Assembly: GCA_965199665.1 (NCBI GenBank)
Contig: OZ241208.1
Coordinates: 3,162,001-3,226,000, forward strand
Reading direction: 5' to 3'
DNA from: JAVVHH01 sp965199665
Lineage (GTDB): Bacteria; Pseudomonadota; Alphaproteobacteria; Acetobacterales; Acetobacteraceae
Length of the DNA: 64,000 nt
The notes below the pieces were generated by a model. That model saw only the letters and a program-made list of their open reading frames with translations, ran no database searches and had not been told where the DNA came from. Below, in pieces: positions 51,001-59,498 of the stretch (its first letter is position 1; every line of letters starts with the position of its first letter). Position numbers and translations under genes: made by a program.

Positions 51001-51700
51001 CTACGCAGTCCGGCGCCGCCTGATCGCCGCGACACCGGCCACACCAACGCCGAGTAGGGCGAGAGAAGCTGGCTCTGGCACCGTGGTCTGCGGCGGCAAC
51101 ACGATCTCTTCGATCGTCACCAGCCCGTTGCAGCTCTGCACGCCGCTGAACAATGTCGTATTAATCGCGCCGAGTGCCAGGACGACCCGCCGCCGTCGTA
51201 GCCGCCGTTTCCACCAAAGTTAAGGCCGTTGCTGCTAGTCCCTGCGGTGCCGCCGGCAGCGCCTCCCGAGACAGCCTGTCCGCCACCGCCGCCTATGAAA
51301 GGGGCGGTGCTGGTGCCATCCATGCCGTTGCCGAAGAAGCCGTCGCCGCCGCCGCCGCCGTTAAGGCCAACGCTGCGAGTGGCGCCAGCACCACCCCCGT
51401 CCAACTGACCGCCTGCCCCGCCGGAGTCACCTGAGCCGCTGCTTCCCGCCGTGCCAACCTGGCCTGGCTCTCCTTGCCCCAAGGTGCCGACGCCGCCCGC
51501 GACCACCAGCGGCGTCGCCGACGCTTCCGAACCGGTGAACACGAAGCTACTTCCGCCGCCACGTGAGCGGCTGCCAGTGCCGCCGACAATGATCGACAGC
51601 ACCTAGCCGGCTGACAGGAACAGGGTGCCAGCCGCGTTCGGCGGCCACCCTGCGCGCGAACGCCGTGATGGTGTAGTTGCCCCGCCTCCGCGTCGGCAGC
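51001..51700 (-). pseudogene. decayed glycine-rich PEP-CTERM protein gene
   Basis: The minus strand ends in a textbook PEP-CTERM sorting signal, VPEPASLALLGVGVAG followed by VAAIRRRRTA, stop at 51001. Upstream in the same frame is INTTLFSGVQSCNGLVTIEE. Further upstream the glycine-rich body (SIIVGGTGSRSRGGGSSFVF, GGGGGDGFFGNGMDGTS) is one frame off, and a TAG interrupts the run LFLSAG-stop-VLSIIVGG near 51603. At least one frameshift and one nonsense codon mark it as a broken surface or extracellular protein gene. No exosortase is in the window. Confidence 0.7.
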
Positions 51701-51755
51701 CGCCGGTGAAAAGCGGCCTAGGGCTCATCACAGCTCGGATGTGGCCGGCCGGGTC

Positions 51756-52619
51756 CTATCCTGGAAGAACGTAGGGCCCAGCCATTTCGTCATAGTTTGA
51801 GTAGCCAAACGTGTGCCGGAAGTCGGCGGGCTGCATTGCATTGTCACCTTCCGAGCGGCCCTCCTTGAGTGCGGCCAGAACGCTCGTGATTGCCGCCGCT
51901 GCGGCGCCGAGCATCGCCGTCGGGAAGGTGCCGATCTTCAACCCGAGTTCGGCCGCACGCGCTTGGGTCGGCGTCTCGCGGGGACCGCCAGGCGAGAGGA
52001 CGGCGAAGCTCGGCCGGCCAGCCGCGGCAGTGACCGAGCGGCGCACCTCATCCTCGTCGGCTGGAGAATCCATGAACAAGATGTCGGCACCCTCGGCGAC
52101 GAACATCTCGATGCGGGCGAGCGCCTCGTCGATACCAGCGGTGGGGCGGCAATCGGTGCGGGCCATGACCAGGATGCCGGACTCCTTTGCCGCTTGCACA
52201 GCCGCCCGGACCTTCATGCGAGCCTCGTCGCGCGGCAGGCACGGCTTGCCGGCGGCCGTAAGCGCCCGCGGCGTGATTTTGTCCTCGATCAAGATCGCGG
52301 CGGCGCCGACGCGCCCGTAGGAACGGACCGTGCGTTGGACGTTCATGGCGTTGCCGTAGCCATGGTCGCCGTCGGCCAAGATTAGCAGGTCGGGCGCCGC
52401 GGCCCGGATCATGTCGAGCGAGTTGAACATTTCGCCGAACGAGATGATGTCGAGGTCCGGCCCGCCGAGCCGCGAGCCTGCGACGCAGGAGCCGGACATG
52501 AACGCCGTCTCGAAGCCGGCGGCTTTCGTCAGCTTGGCCGAGAGCCCGTCCCATATCGCGGGCATGGCGACGAAGCCCGGCTCGGCGAGCAGGGCGCGAA
52601 AGCGGTCGGGAGGGGTCAT
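51756..52619 (-). CDS. isocitrate lyase/PEP mutase family protein
   Basis: A 287-aa TIM-barrel enzyme of the PEP mutase/2-methylisocitrate lyase/oxaloacetate decarboxylase family. Conserved parts are FVAMPAIWDGLSAKLTKAAG, LILADGDHGYGNAMNVQRTV (metal-site Asp pair), AAILIEDKITPRAL and MARTDCRPTAGIDEALARIE. The lyase KKCGH motif is missing, so oxaloacetate decarboxylase or PEP mutase-like chemistry is more likely than isocitrate cleavage. The ATG at 52619 starts the conserved region. It is the last gene of the large minus-strand block, 190 bp after the ABC binding protein. Confidence 0.87.
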   Translation of the reverse strand: MTPPDRFRALLAEPGFVAMPAIWDGLSAKLTKAAGFETAFMSGSCVAGSRLGGPDLDIISFGEMFNSLDMIRAAAPDLLILADGDHGYGNAMNVQRTVRSYGRVGAAAILIEDKITPRALTAAGKPCLPRDEARMKVRAAVQAAKESGILVMARTDCRPTAGIDEALARIEMFVAEGADILFMDSPADEDEVRRSVTAAAGRPSFAVLSPGGPRETPTQARAAELGLKIGTFPTAMLGAAAAAITSVLAALKEGRSEGDNAMQPADFRHTFGYSNYDEMAGPYVLPG

Positions 52620-52808
52620 GATATCCTCTGAGGTTGGAGGTCTTCGGCCCGGATGGGAGTGTGTGGAACGATCCAACGGAGTGCCGCGCCGACGCGCCTG
52701 CTCCCACCAGGAGCGGCGTGGTGAAAGACAGCGGCTGCGGAGAACTGGGCGACGCTGCCGTATCTCAGATTCCGCCTCCAGCCTGAGGCTTGGGCGGATC
52801 GGGACATT

Positions 52809-53639
52809 TCAGGGAATAGGCGTGAACTTGATATCGGTGATCGGCTGCACCTTTTCGTCGCGGGTGAGCTTATATTCGGTGTTCGGACCCAACCACTTGT
52901 TCCACAGCGCGTCGATCTCGCCCTCCTTATCCATCGCATAGAGCGCCTCGTTGACCTTGCTGCGCAACGAGTCCTCGCCCTTCTTCAGACCGACCGCCAC
53001 CGGCTCGAGCAGCAGGGGCTCCGCGATCATCTTCAGCGGCGTGCCGGCCTCTTTGGATTGGTTGACCAACTTGGTAATCGTCATCGTGTTGGCGACAATG
53101 CCCTGCGACTTGTTCTGCTGCACGGCCATGTAGGCGGAGCCGGTATCCTGGAAGGTGACGGGCTCGGATCCGTTCAGGTTGATCGACAACTCGGACGTCG
53201 AGCCCTTGGCCGCCGATAGGCGCTTGCCCTTCAGGTCGGCCGGCGTAGTGGCCGCGTTGCTGGCTTTGACCGCCAGCATCTCCTTGGCGACGTAATAGGG
53301 GTCGCTGAAGGCGATCTGGCTCGCGCGGCTCGTCGTGTAGGCGAGGTTAGCCACCGTGATGTCGACCCGGCCCATCTGCACCTCCGGCACCCGCGCCTCG
53401 ACGGAGAGCGGCACGACCGTGGCCGAGACGCCGAGATGCTTGGCGATGGCGCGGCACATGTCGACGTCGAAGCCGACCATTTCGCGTGTCTTGGGATCCG
53501 GCGCCGCGAAGGGTGGCACGTCGGCGAAGGTGCCGCACCGCATGGTCTTGCTGGCCTGGATGTCGGCCCACTGATCGGCCCGGGCGGGCAATGCGAGCGC
53601 GGTGGCGGCGAGCAGGGCGAGAACGACATGTTTCGTCAT
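52809..53639 (-). CDS. polar amino-acid ABC transporter substrate-binding protein
   Basis: A 276-aa family 3 periplasmic binding protein with a Sec signal (MTKHVVLALLAATALALPARA, cleaved before DQW). Ligand-pocket features are visible: FAAPDPKTREMVGFDVDMCR, VEARVPEVQMGRVDITVANL and LKGKRLSAAKGSTSELSINL. It follows the ATPase gene by 16 bp on the same transcript. With the pxp and acc genes upstream the ligand may be pyroglutamate, another lactam or an amino acid (inference). Confidence 0.92.
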   Translation of the reverse strand: MTKHVVLALLAATALALPARADQWADIQASKTMRCGTFADVPPFAAPDPKTREMVGFDVDMCRAIAKHLGVSATVVPLSVEARVPEVQMGRVDITVANLAYTTSRASQIAFSDPYYVAKEMLAVKASNAATTPADLKGKRLSAAKGSTSELSINLNGSEPVTFQDTGSAYMAVQQNKSQGIVANTMTITKLVNQSKEAGTPLKMIAEPLLLEPVAVGLKKGEDSLRSKVNEALYAMDKEGEIDALWNKWLGPNTEYKLTRDEKVQPITDIKFTPIP

Positions 53640-53655
53640 TGCGGGGTCTCCGAAG

Positions 53656-54393
53656 TCAGTGGTTGCGAAGGTCGGACAGGAAGCGCTGCGCCCGGGGATG
53701 TTGCGGTGCGCCGAAGAAGCTGGCCGGGTCGGCGGTCTCGAGGATGCGGCCGGCGTCCATGAACCAGACGCAGTCCGCCACGTCGCGCGCGAACCCCATC
53801 TCGTGGGTGACGCACATCATGGTCATGCCTTCCTCGGCCAGGCTGCGCATCACGGCCAACACCTCGCCCACCATCTCCGGGTCCAGCGCGGAGGTCGGCT
53901 CGTCGAACAGCATGGCCGGCGGCTCCATCGCCAGCGCGCGGGCGATGGCGACCCTCTGCTGCTGGCCACCGGAGAGCTGGGCCGGGAACGACCCGGCCTT
54001 GTTGCCCAACCCCACCCGCTCCAACAGGCGCTCGGCGTCGGCGCGGGCTTTGTCGCGCTTGATGCCGCGAACCCGCATCGGCGAGAGTATGATGTTGTCC
54101 AACACCGAAAGATGCGGGAACAGGTTGAACGATTGAAACACGAAGCCAATGCGCGAGCGCATCAGGTTCAACTCCCGCGCCCGGTTGCGCTGCGCGTGGA
54201 TGTCGAAACCGTCCACCGTCAGCTGGCCAGACCGGATCTCCTCTAACCGATTGACGGTTCGGATCAGCGTCGACTTGCCGGAGCCGGACGGCCCGCAGAC
54301 CACCACGACCTCACCGCGCTTGACCTCCGCATTGATGTCGCAGAGCGCGTGATAGTCGCCGTACCATTTATTGACGTCGGTGAAGGTGATCAC
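53656..54393 (-). CDS. polar amino-acid ABC transporter ATP-binding protein
   Basis: A 245-aa ATPase with Walker A VVCGPSGSGKSTLIR, Q-loop GFVFQSFNLFPHLSV, signature AQLSGGQQQRVAIARAL, Walker B AMLFDEPTSALDPEMV and switch His in MMCVTHEMGF, in the GlnQ/HisP style. The GTG start overlaps the stop of the upstream permease (GTGA). It energises the two permeases encoded at 54390-55846. Confidence 0.95.
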   Translation of the reverse strand: MITFTDVNKWYGDYHALCDINAEVKRGEVVVVCGPSGSGKSTLIRTVNRLEEIRSGQLTVDGFDIHAQRNRARELNLMRSRIGFVFQSFNLFPHLSVLDNIILSPMRVRGIKRDKARADAERLLERVGLGNKAGSFPAQLSGGQQQRVAIARALAMEPPAMLFDEPTSALDPEMVGEVLAVMRSLAEEGMTMMCVTHEMGFARDVADCVWFMDAGRILETADPASFFGAPQHPRAQRFLSDLRNH

Positions 54394-55148
54394 GACAGCT
54401 CCTCTCCGGCGGGTGGCGGCACGTAGGCGGGGCCGAGCGTCTTGACGGCCGGCGTGCCGAGACGCCGGCGCGCGACGCGTCGTTCGAGCCGGCGGGCGAT
54501 CTCGGTCAGGGAAAAGCAGACGACAAAATAGGTGACGGCCAGAATAAAGAAGACCTGGAACGGCTTGGTCAGCAGCTGATTGTTGATCTGGTTGGCCGCG
54601 AAGGTCAGTTCCTGGACGTTGATGACGTAGCCGAGCGTCGTGTCTTGGATCGTCGAGATGAACTGGCTCAGCATCGACGGCAGCATGTTGTAAAGCGCCT
54701 GCGGCAGGATCACGAAGCGCAGCCCGCCGACATAGCCATGGCCGAGCGACTTGGCCGCTTCTTCCTGACCCTTCGGCAACGCTTCGATGCCGGCGCGGAC
54801 CACCTCGGACAGGTAGCAGGCCTCGTACAACACCAGCGTGCAGAGCATGGTGGTGAAGCCCGAGATGGTATGGCCGATCAGCAGCGGCAGCAGGAAATAG
54901 GTCCACAGGATGATCATCAGCAGCGGGATGCCGCGGGTGGCGTAGACCAGCGCCGTAACCGGCCAGCGGAACGCGGCGTAGGGCGACAGCCGCGCCAGTG
55001 CCAGCACGACGCTGAGTGGAAAGGCCAACCCGATTCCGAGCACGGACAGGATCAGTGTCGCCGCGATGCCTCCTAGGGGACCGTATGGATACTGTCCGAC
55101 CAGTAGCAGCAGCCAATTGTCCCGCAGGATATCGAGAACCGACTCCAT
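54390..55148 (-). CDS. amino-acid ABC transporter permease
   Basis: A 252-aa His/Glu/Gln-type permease with five predicted helices. The coupling loop is seen in LYEACYLSEVVRAGIEALPK and GQEEAAKSLGHGYVGGLRFV, with VILPQALYNMLPSMLSQFIS after it. Its first base coincides with the last base of the preceding permease stop, and its stop overlaps the ATPase start, indicating close co-translation. Confidence 0.93.
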   Translation of the reverse strand: MESVLDILRDNWLLLLVGQYPYGPLGGIAATLILSVLGIGLAFPLSVVLALARLSPYAAFRWPVTALVYATRGIPLLMIILWTYFLLPLLIGHTISGFTTMLCTLVLYEACYLSEVVRAGIEALPKGQEEAAKSLGHGYVGGLRFVILPQALYNMLPSMLSQFISTIQDTTLGYVINVQELTFAANQINNQLLTKPFQVFFILAVTYFVVCFSLTEIARRLERRVARRRLGTPAVKTLGPAYVPPPAGEELS

Positions 55149-55846
55149 CAGCGGGCGTTCGCCAAGCGGTAGCGCCGGGAGAGAGCCGCGCCGAGTGCCG
55201 TCAGCAGCAGCGAGAACACGAGATAGAGCGCCGTGCCGACCGCATACACCTCGAAGGTGCGGAACGAGCGGCTATCCACCTCGCGCACTACATGGGTGAG
55301 TTCGGCGACGCCGATCGCCATCGCCAGGCTAGTGTTCTTGAACAGCGAGACGGTGTGGTTGACCAGCGCCGGCACCGCGTTGCGCACCGCTTGCGGCAGG
55401 ATCACGTAGCGCATGGAGCCCACGAAGGAGTGCCCTAGCGCGCGCGCCGCCTCCGCCTGCCCGGGAGCGACACCGCGCAGGCCCGAGCGCAAATCCTCGC
55501 TGAAATAGGCGGCCTGGCAGAGCGACAGCGCGATCACGGCGAACACCGCCTCGCTGTCGTGGTCGGCCAGCCACTCCTGCCAGTCGTTGGGCAGCAGCGC
55601 CGAGATGCCGAAATACCAGAGCATGAGTTGCACCAGCGTCGGCACGTTGCGGTGATAGGACACGTAGAACCCGACGAACCGCTCGCCCGCCGCGCCCGTG
55701 AGGCGCGCGACGAGCAGCAGGGACGCCAGCGCCATGCCGAACAGCCACGACCCGGCGAAGATCTCCAGCGTCCAACGCACGCCGTTCGCGATCATGTCGC
55801 GATAGGCCGGGTTGCCGAGGACGGCCTGGAGGTCGAAGCCCTGCAT
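55148..55846 (-). CDS. amino-acid ABC transporter permease
   Basis: A 232-aa partner permease of the same type: VRWTLEIFAGSWLFGMALAS start, YHRNVPTLVQLMLWYFGISA loop, then ALSLCQAAYFSEDLRSGLRG and GQAEAARALGHSFVGSMRYV (the EAA loop). The two permeases form the heterodimeric channel. It follows the SDR gene by 18 bp. Confidence 0.93.
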   Translation of the reverse strand: MQGFDLQAVLGNPAYRDMIANGVRWTLEIFAGSWLFGMALASLLLVARLTGAAGERFVGFYVSYHRNVPTLVQLMLWYFGISALLPNDWQEWLADHDSEAVFAVIALSLCQAAYFSEDLRSGLRGVAPGQAEAARALGHSFVGSMRYVILPQAVRNAVPALVNHTVSLFKNTSLAMAIGVAELTHVVREVDSRSFRTFEVYAVGTALYLVFSLLLTALGAALSRRYRLANAR

Positions 55847-55864
55847 CGCCGCTCCGGTGCCCCG

Positions 55865-56605
55865 TCAGCCGGCGCGAGCGGTCTGCAGCCCGCCCGGCAC
55901 CTGCAGCGTCGGCATGATCTCGATGTGCCCCACGTTGACCGCCAACGGGGCGGCCAGCGCGAAGGCGATGGTGTCAGCGATGTCCTTGGCTTCCGGCAGC
56001 AGGAAGCCGTCGAGATACTTGGCCCGCACCTCCGGCGTGTCGCCGTGGACATGGGCGAAGATGTCGGTGGCGACCCGGCCGGGACAGATCTCCGTCACCC
56101 GCACCAGCTTGCCGAACAGATCGACGCGAAGCTGGCGCGACAGCATGTGCACCGCCGCCTTGGTCGCGTGGTAGGTCGCATTGCCGCCGAAATGATAGGA
56201 AGCCGCGATCGAGGAGATGTTGACCACGTGACCGCGGTTGCGTGCCGCCATGCCCGGAACGACCAACCGGCAGAGCTGCAACACCGCGCGGAGATTGACG
56301 TCCACCAGCAAGTCGACCTGCTCGGCGGCTGCGCCCAGGATGGAGCCCGGGTGATCCACGCCGGCATTGTTCACCAGGATGTCGAATTCGATGCTCTCCG
56401 CCAGCGCCGTGATGGTGGGGAGATCCGAGACGTCGGCCACATGGGGGATGCAGCCGGTGCGCACGGCCAGGGCTTCGAGTGCATCCTTGCCGCGGGCCAA
56501 GGCATGCACGGTGACGCCCTCCTGGCAGAGACGCTCGACCGTTGCGGCGCCGATACCGGAAGAAGCGCCGGTCACCAGCGCGGTTCTGTAATCGGAGATC
56601 GGCAT
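55865..56605 (-). CDS. SDR-family NAD(P)-dependent oxidoreductase
   Basis: A 246-aa classical short-chain dehydrogenase. The cofactor loop is RTALVTGASSGIGAATVERL, NNAG is in FDILVNNAGVDHPG, the catalytic Ser is in HVVNISSIAASYHF and the YxxxK pair in ATYHATKAAVHML. The ATG at 56605 starts MPISDYRTALVTG; a longer frame lacks homology. It lies between pxpA (95 bp upstream) and the permeases, and may oxidise or reduce an intermediate or act as a 3-hydroxy acid dehydrogenase. Confidence 0.92.
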   Translation of the reverse strand: MPISDYRTALVTGASSGIGAATVERLCQEGVTVHALARGKDALEALAVRTGCIPHVADVSDLPTITALAESIEFDILVNNAGVDHPGSILGAAAEQVDLLVDVNLRAVLQLCRLVVPGMAARNRGHVVNISSIAASYHFGGNATYHATKAAVHMLSRQLRVDLFGKLVRVTEICPGRVATDIFAHVHGDTPEVRAKYLDGFLLPEAKDIADTIAFALAAPLAVNVGHIEIMPTLQVPGGLQTARAG

Positions 56606-56699
56606 CGTCGGCGTCCTGCTCGGCGGTGGTGTTGTCCCGTATGCGCCGCCCGCCATGCCGTGCGCCAAGACGATTCGAGTGTGGGCCGATAAGCGAGTG

Positions 56700-57470
56700 C
56701 TATGGCGTTCCTTGCCGCGACAGCGGCACCGGCCCGCCGCCGGCTTCGGCCACGGCCTGGCGCACCGCGCGGGCCAGTTCGAGCGCGCCCATCGTGTCGC
56801 CGTGGAGCAGGATCGACGTGCACGGCATCCCGATGACTGTGCCGTCGTACGTCTCGACCGTTCCCTCCGCCAGCAGGCGCCGCACGCGGGCGAGCACGGC
56901 AGCCTCGTCGTGGATGACGGCGCCGGGCAGCTTGCGCGGCACTAGCAGACCATCCGCCGTGCAGGCGCGGTCGGCCAGGAAGCAGCGTGCGACGCGCAAA
57001 CCGCTCGCGGCGGCGGCTCCCTCGATGGCGGGGGAGGCGGAGGTCAGCACGGTGAGCGACGGGTCGAACTCGGCCACCGCGCGGACCAGCGGCTCGGCCA
57101 GCCCGGCATCCGCGGCGGCCATGTTGCCCAGCGCGCCATGATAGCTCATGTGGGTCACCCGCCCGCCGGCGCGCCGCGCCAGCCCGGCCAGCGCCCCGAG
57201 TTGGTAGACGACCATGCTCGCCAGTTCCGCCGGGTCGACCTGCATGGGCCGGCGACCGAAGCCCTGTCGGTCCGGAAACGAGACGTGGGCGCCGATGTCC
57301 ACCCCGCGGCGAACCGCCTCGCGCACCGTGCGGTCCATGATGACGGGATCGCCGGCATGGAAGCCGCAGGCGATGTTGGCCGAGGAGACCAGGCCGAGCA
57401 GCGCCTCGTCCTCGCCCATGGTCCAGGGGCCGTAGCCCTCGCCGAGATCGGCGTTCAGATCGATGCTCAC
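56700..57470 (-). CDS. pxpA: 5-oxoprolinase subunit PxpA (LamB/YcsF family)
   Basis: A 256-aa TIM-barrel-like protein, one of three subunits that hydrolyse 5-oxoproline (pyroglutamate) to glutamate with ATP. The family lead SIDLNADLGEGYGPW is present, with SANIACGFHAGDPVIMDRTV, GAHVSFPDRQGFGRRPMQVD and the C-terminal TSILLHGDTMGALELARAVR (the HGD motif). The GTG start overlaps the stop of the carrier-like gene (GTGA/ATGA-type overlap). Confidence 0.93.
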   Translation of the reverse strand: MSIDLNADLGEGYGPWTMGEDEALLGLVSSANIACGFHAGDPVIMDRTVREAVRRGVDIGAHVSFPDRQGFGRRPMQVDPAELASMVVYQLGALAGLARRAGGRVTHMSYHGALGNMAAADAGLAEPLVRAVAEFDPSLTVLTSASPAIEGAAAASGLRVARCFLADRACTADGLLVPRKLPGAVIHDEAAVLARVRRLLAEGTVETYDGTVIGMPCTSILLHGDTMGALELARAVRQAVAEAGGGPVPLSRQGTP

Positions 57471-57862
57471 GTATCGTCCCTCTCGCGCAGGAGCCGGAAC
57501 AGGGGGGTGCCGAAACCCACGAGCGCGCCCTCGTCAGCGACCACGCCCGACACCGTGCCCGCCTCGGGCGCCCGGATCTCGACCAGCAACGGGCCGACCC
57601 TCAACAAGCCCAGCACCGCACCCGCCGCGACGAATCGGCCCGTTTCGGCCAGGGGATCGGTGCGGAGCGGATGCGTCCGGAGGAAGAGACCGACGCAGGG
57701 CGCGCCGACGGAGAGCTCTGCCGCCGGCATGGCGACGGACGTCGTCGCCCCGACGGCACGCCGGAGCGTCACCGTCTCGCCGCCTTCGGTCAGCGACAGG
57801 ACGGTGATGCTCGTCCCTTCGAGCAAGCGGGCCAGATCGAGGCTGCGTTCGGCCGGGTTCAT
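57467..57862 (-). CDS. biotinyl/lipoyl-domain protein lacking the biotin lysine
   Basis: A 131-aa protein whose C-terminal 80 residues align with the biotin carboxyl carrier domain: APCVGLFLRTHPLRTDPLAE, RFVAAGAVLGLL and IRAPEAGTVSGVVADEGALV. Where the carrier has E-A-M-K-M, this protein reads R-V-G-P-L, so the biotinylated Lys is replaced by Pro (about residue 91). It therefore cannot carry biotin and is probably structural or regulatory. It is co-translated with pxpC upstream and pxpA downstream (4-bp overlaps). A normal carrier is encoded at 60846. Confidence 0.8.
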   Translation of the reverse strand: MNPAERSLDLARLLEGTSITVLSLTEGGETVTLRRAVGATTSVAMPAAELSVGAPCVGLFLRTHPLRTDPLAETGRFVAAGAVLGLLRVGPLLVEIRAPEAGTVSGVVADEGALVGFGTPLFRLLRERDDT

Positions 57863-58845
57863 GCTGCTTGGCTCCCTGGCCGGCTGCGCCAGAGCGCGAG
57901 CGCACGGCTCGCCGTCGCCAGCCAGGCTTCCAGCTCGGCCAGCGCCGCCCGCGCGCCGTACCAATCGGTCTCGACGAACCGGAAACGGCTGCCCGGCGGC
58001 AACTGACCGAGCCGCCAGAGGTCCGCCCCGATCACGGTGCCCAGCTTGGGATAGCCACCCGATGGCTGCGCGTCGCTCATCTGGATGATCGGTTGGCCGC
58101 TGGACGGGACCTGGATCACCCCGGGCACGATACCGTGCGACAGCATTTCCAGAGTGTAGTGCAGCACCAGGGGCTCGCCGGCCAGACGGTAGCCGTAACG
58201 GTCGCTCTGCGGCGACACCTTCCAGGGTCGGGCCCAGAACGTCGCGAGGCTCTCGGGCATGAAGGCGACGTGCTCGGCCGCCGGGAGCACGCGGACGGCC
58301 GGCACTCCGTCGCGCTGCAGCGGCAGCGCGGCCGCCGGCGGCAGGAGGCCGATGCCGGGCGGGACGGCGCGCCCGGGTTCTGCCGCGCGCAGGAGGTCGC
58401 CGGCGCGCAGGGGCCGGCCCTCATGCCCCCCGAACGCGCCCCGGATCTGGGTGGACCGGGAGCCGAGCACCTCCGGCACCGCGATCCCGCCGGGCACCAG
58501 CAGATAGGCCCGGCTGCCGCTGCCGACGCGCGGTAGGCGGAAGACCAACTCCTCGCCCGCCTCCGCGCGCCCCACCGACCACGGCAGCAGCGCACGCCCG
58601 CCGATCTCGGCGTTGCAATCGGCCCCCGTCACCGCGAACGAGCACGCGTCGTCGAAACGGAAGGTGGCGGGGAAGATCGGCACTTCAATTCCCGCCGCAT
58701 CCGCCGGGTTGCCGAGGAGCAGGTTGCCGCCTTCCAACGCCAGACGATCCATCGCGCCGGCAGTGCCGACACCGAAGCGCAGGGCACCAACCCGGCCGGC
58801 ATCCTGCACCGTCGCCAGGCCCGGCGTGGCTATTACGGTGATCAC
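57859..58845 (-). CDS. pxpC: 5-oxoprolinase subunit PxpC / biotin-dependent carboxyltransferase-like
   Basis: A 328-aa protein of the KipA/urea-amidolyase carboxyltransferase family. The opening VIATPGLATVQDAGRVGALR with RFGVGTAGAMDRLALEGGNL is diagnostic, as are YLLVPGGIAVPEVLGSRSTQ and the late HGIVPGVIQVPSSGQPIIQM and SDAQPSGGYPKLGTVIGAD. It forms a complex with PxpB. The GTG start overlaps the pxpB stop (GTGA). Confidence 0.93.
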   Translation of the reverse strand: MITVIATPGLATVQDAGRVGALRFGVGTAGAMDRLALEGGNLLLGNPADAAGIEVPIFPATFRFDDACSFAVTGADCNAEIGGRALLPWSVGRAEAGEELVFRLPRVGSGSRAYLLVPGGIAVPEVLGSRSTQIRGAFGGHEGRPLRAGDLLRAAEPGRAVPPGIGLLPPAAALPLQRDGVPAVRVLPAAEHVAFMPESLATFWARPWKVSPQSDRYGYRLAGEPLVLHYTLEMLSHGIVPGVIQVPSSGQPIIQMSDAQPSGGYPKLGTVIGADLWRLGQLPPGSRFRFVETDWYGARAALAELEAWLATASRALALWRSRPGSQAA

Positions 58846-59498
58846 CGCGCCACCCCGACCGGCCGGAACCGGATGGAGTCGCCCGGTTGCAGCAGCGCGG
58901 GCGGCGAGCGGGCAGCGTCGAAGAAGGTGAAGTCGGTGTGGCCGATCGTGTTCCAGCCGCTCGGCCCGTCGGACGCCGAGACGCCCGTCTGCGCGCCGCC
59001 GATCGACACGGCCCCGCCGGGGATGCGGAGCACCGGAACCTGTCGCCGTGGCGTCGCGATCCGCGCGTCCATGCCGCCGAGGTAGCAATAGCCAGGGTGG
59101 CTGCCGAGGGCGAACACCGGGTAGAGCGGCGCGGCGTGGCGCTCCACCAGCTCGTCGAGCGACAGGCCGGTGTGGGCCAGCACGTCGTCCATGTGGGGTC
59201 CGCGCTCGCCGCCATAATGAACCGGCAACTCGACGATACGGCCGTCGAGCGGCAGGGGCGTCGCCCCCGCCCATGCGTCAGCCAAGCGGTTACGGAAAGC
59301 ATCGAGGTCGGCGGGCGGACGGGTGAAGACCAGCATGAGGTTGTTCATGCCGGGCACGGCTTCGCGGATGTCGTCCCAGGGCGCGACCGCTTCTGCCAGC
59401 GCCCAGATCCGCTGCTGCGTGGGTAGGGCCGCCACGCCGTCGGCGGCGTCCCAAAGGGCGGCGGTGGTGCCGAGCAGCGAGAAGCGGGGCGTCATCAT
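58842..59498 (-). CDS. pxpB: 5-oxoprolinase subunit PxpB (KipI-like)
   Basis: A 218-aa protein of the KipI/allophanate-hydrolase subunit 1 family. Landmarks are the VPGMNNLMLVF strand, RIVELPVHYGGERGPHMDDV, HAAPLYPVFALGSHPGYCYL with the Gly-rich G-x-x-P-G-x-x-Y-L motif, and PRRQVPVLRIPGGAVSIGGA. It is co-translated with accC upstream (ATGA overlap) and pxpC downstream. Confidence 0.93.
   Translation of the reverse strand: MMTPRFSLLGTTAALWDAADGVAALPTQQRIWALAEAVAPWDDIREAVPGMNNLMLVFTRPPADLDAFRNRLADAWAGATPLPLDGRIVELPVHYGGERGPHMDDVLAHTGLSLDELVERHAAPLYPVFALGSHPGYCYLGGMDARIATPRRQVPVLRIPGGAVSIGGAQTGVSASDGPSGWNTIGHTDFTFFDAARSPPALLQPGDSIRFRPVGVAR

Noticed and set aside
51174..51434. Alanine/valine-rich plus-strand frame
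   Set aside because: It is the antisense of the glycine-rich PEP-CTERM remnant.
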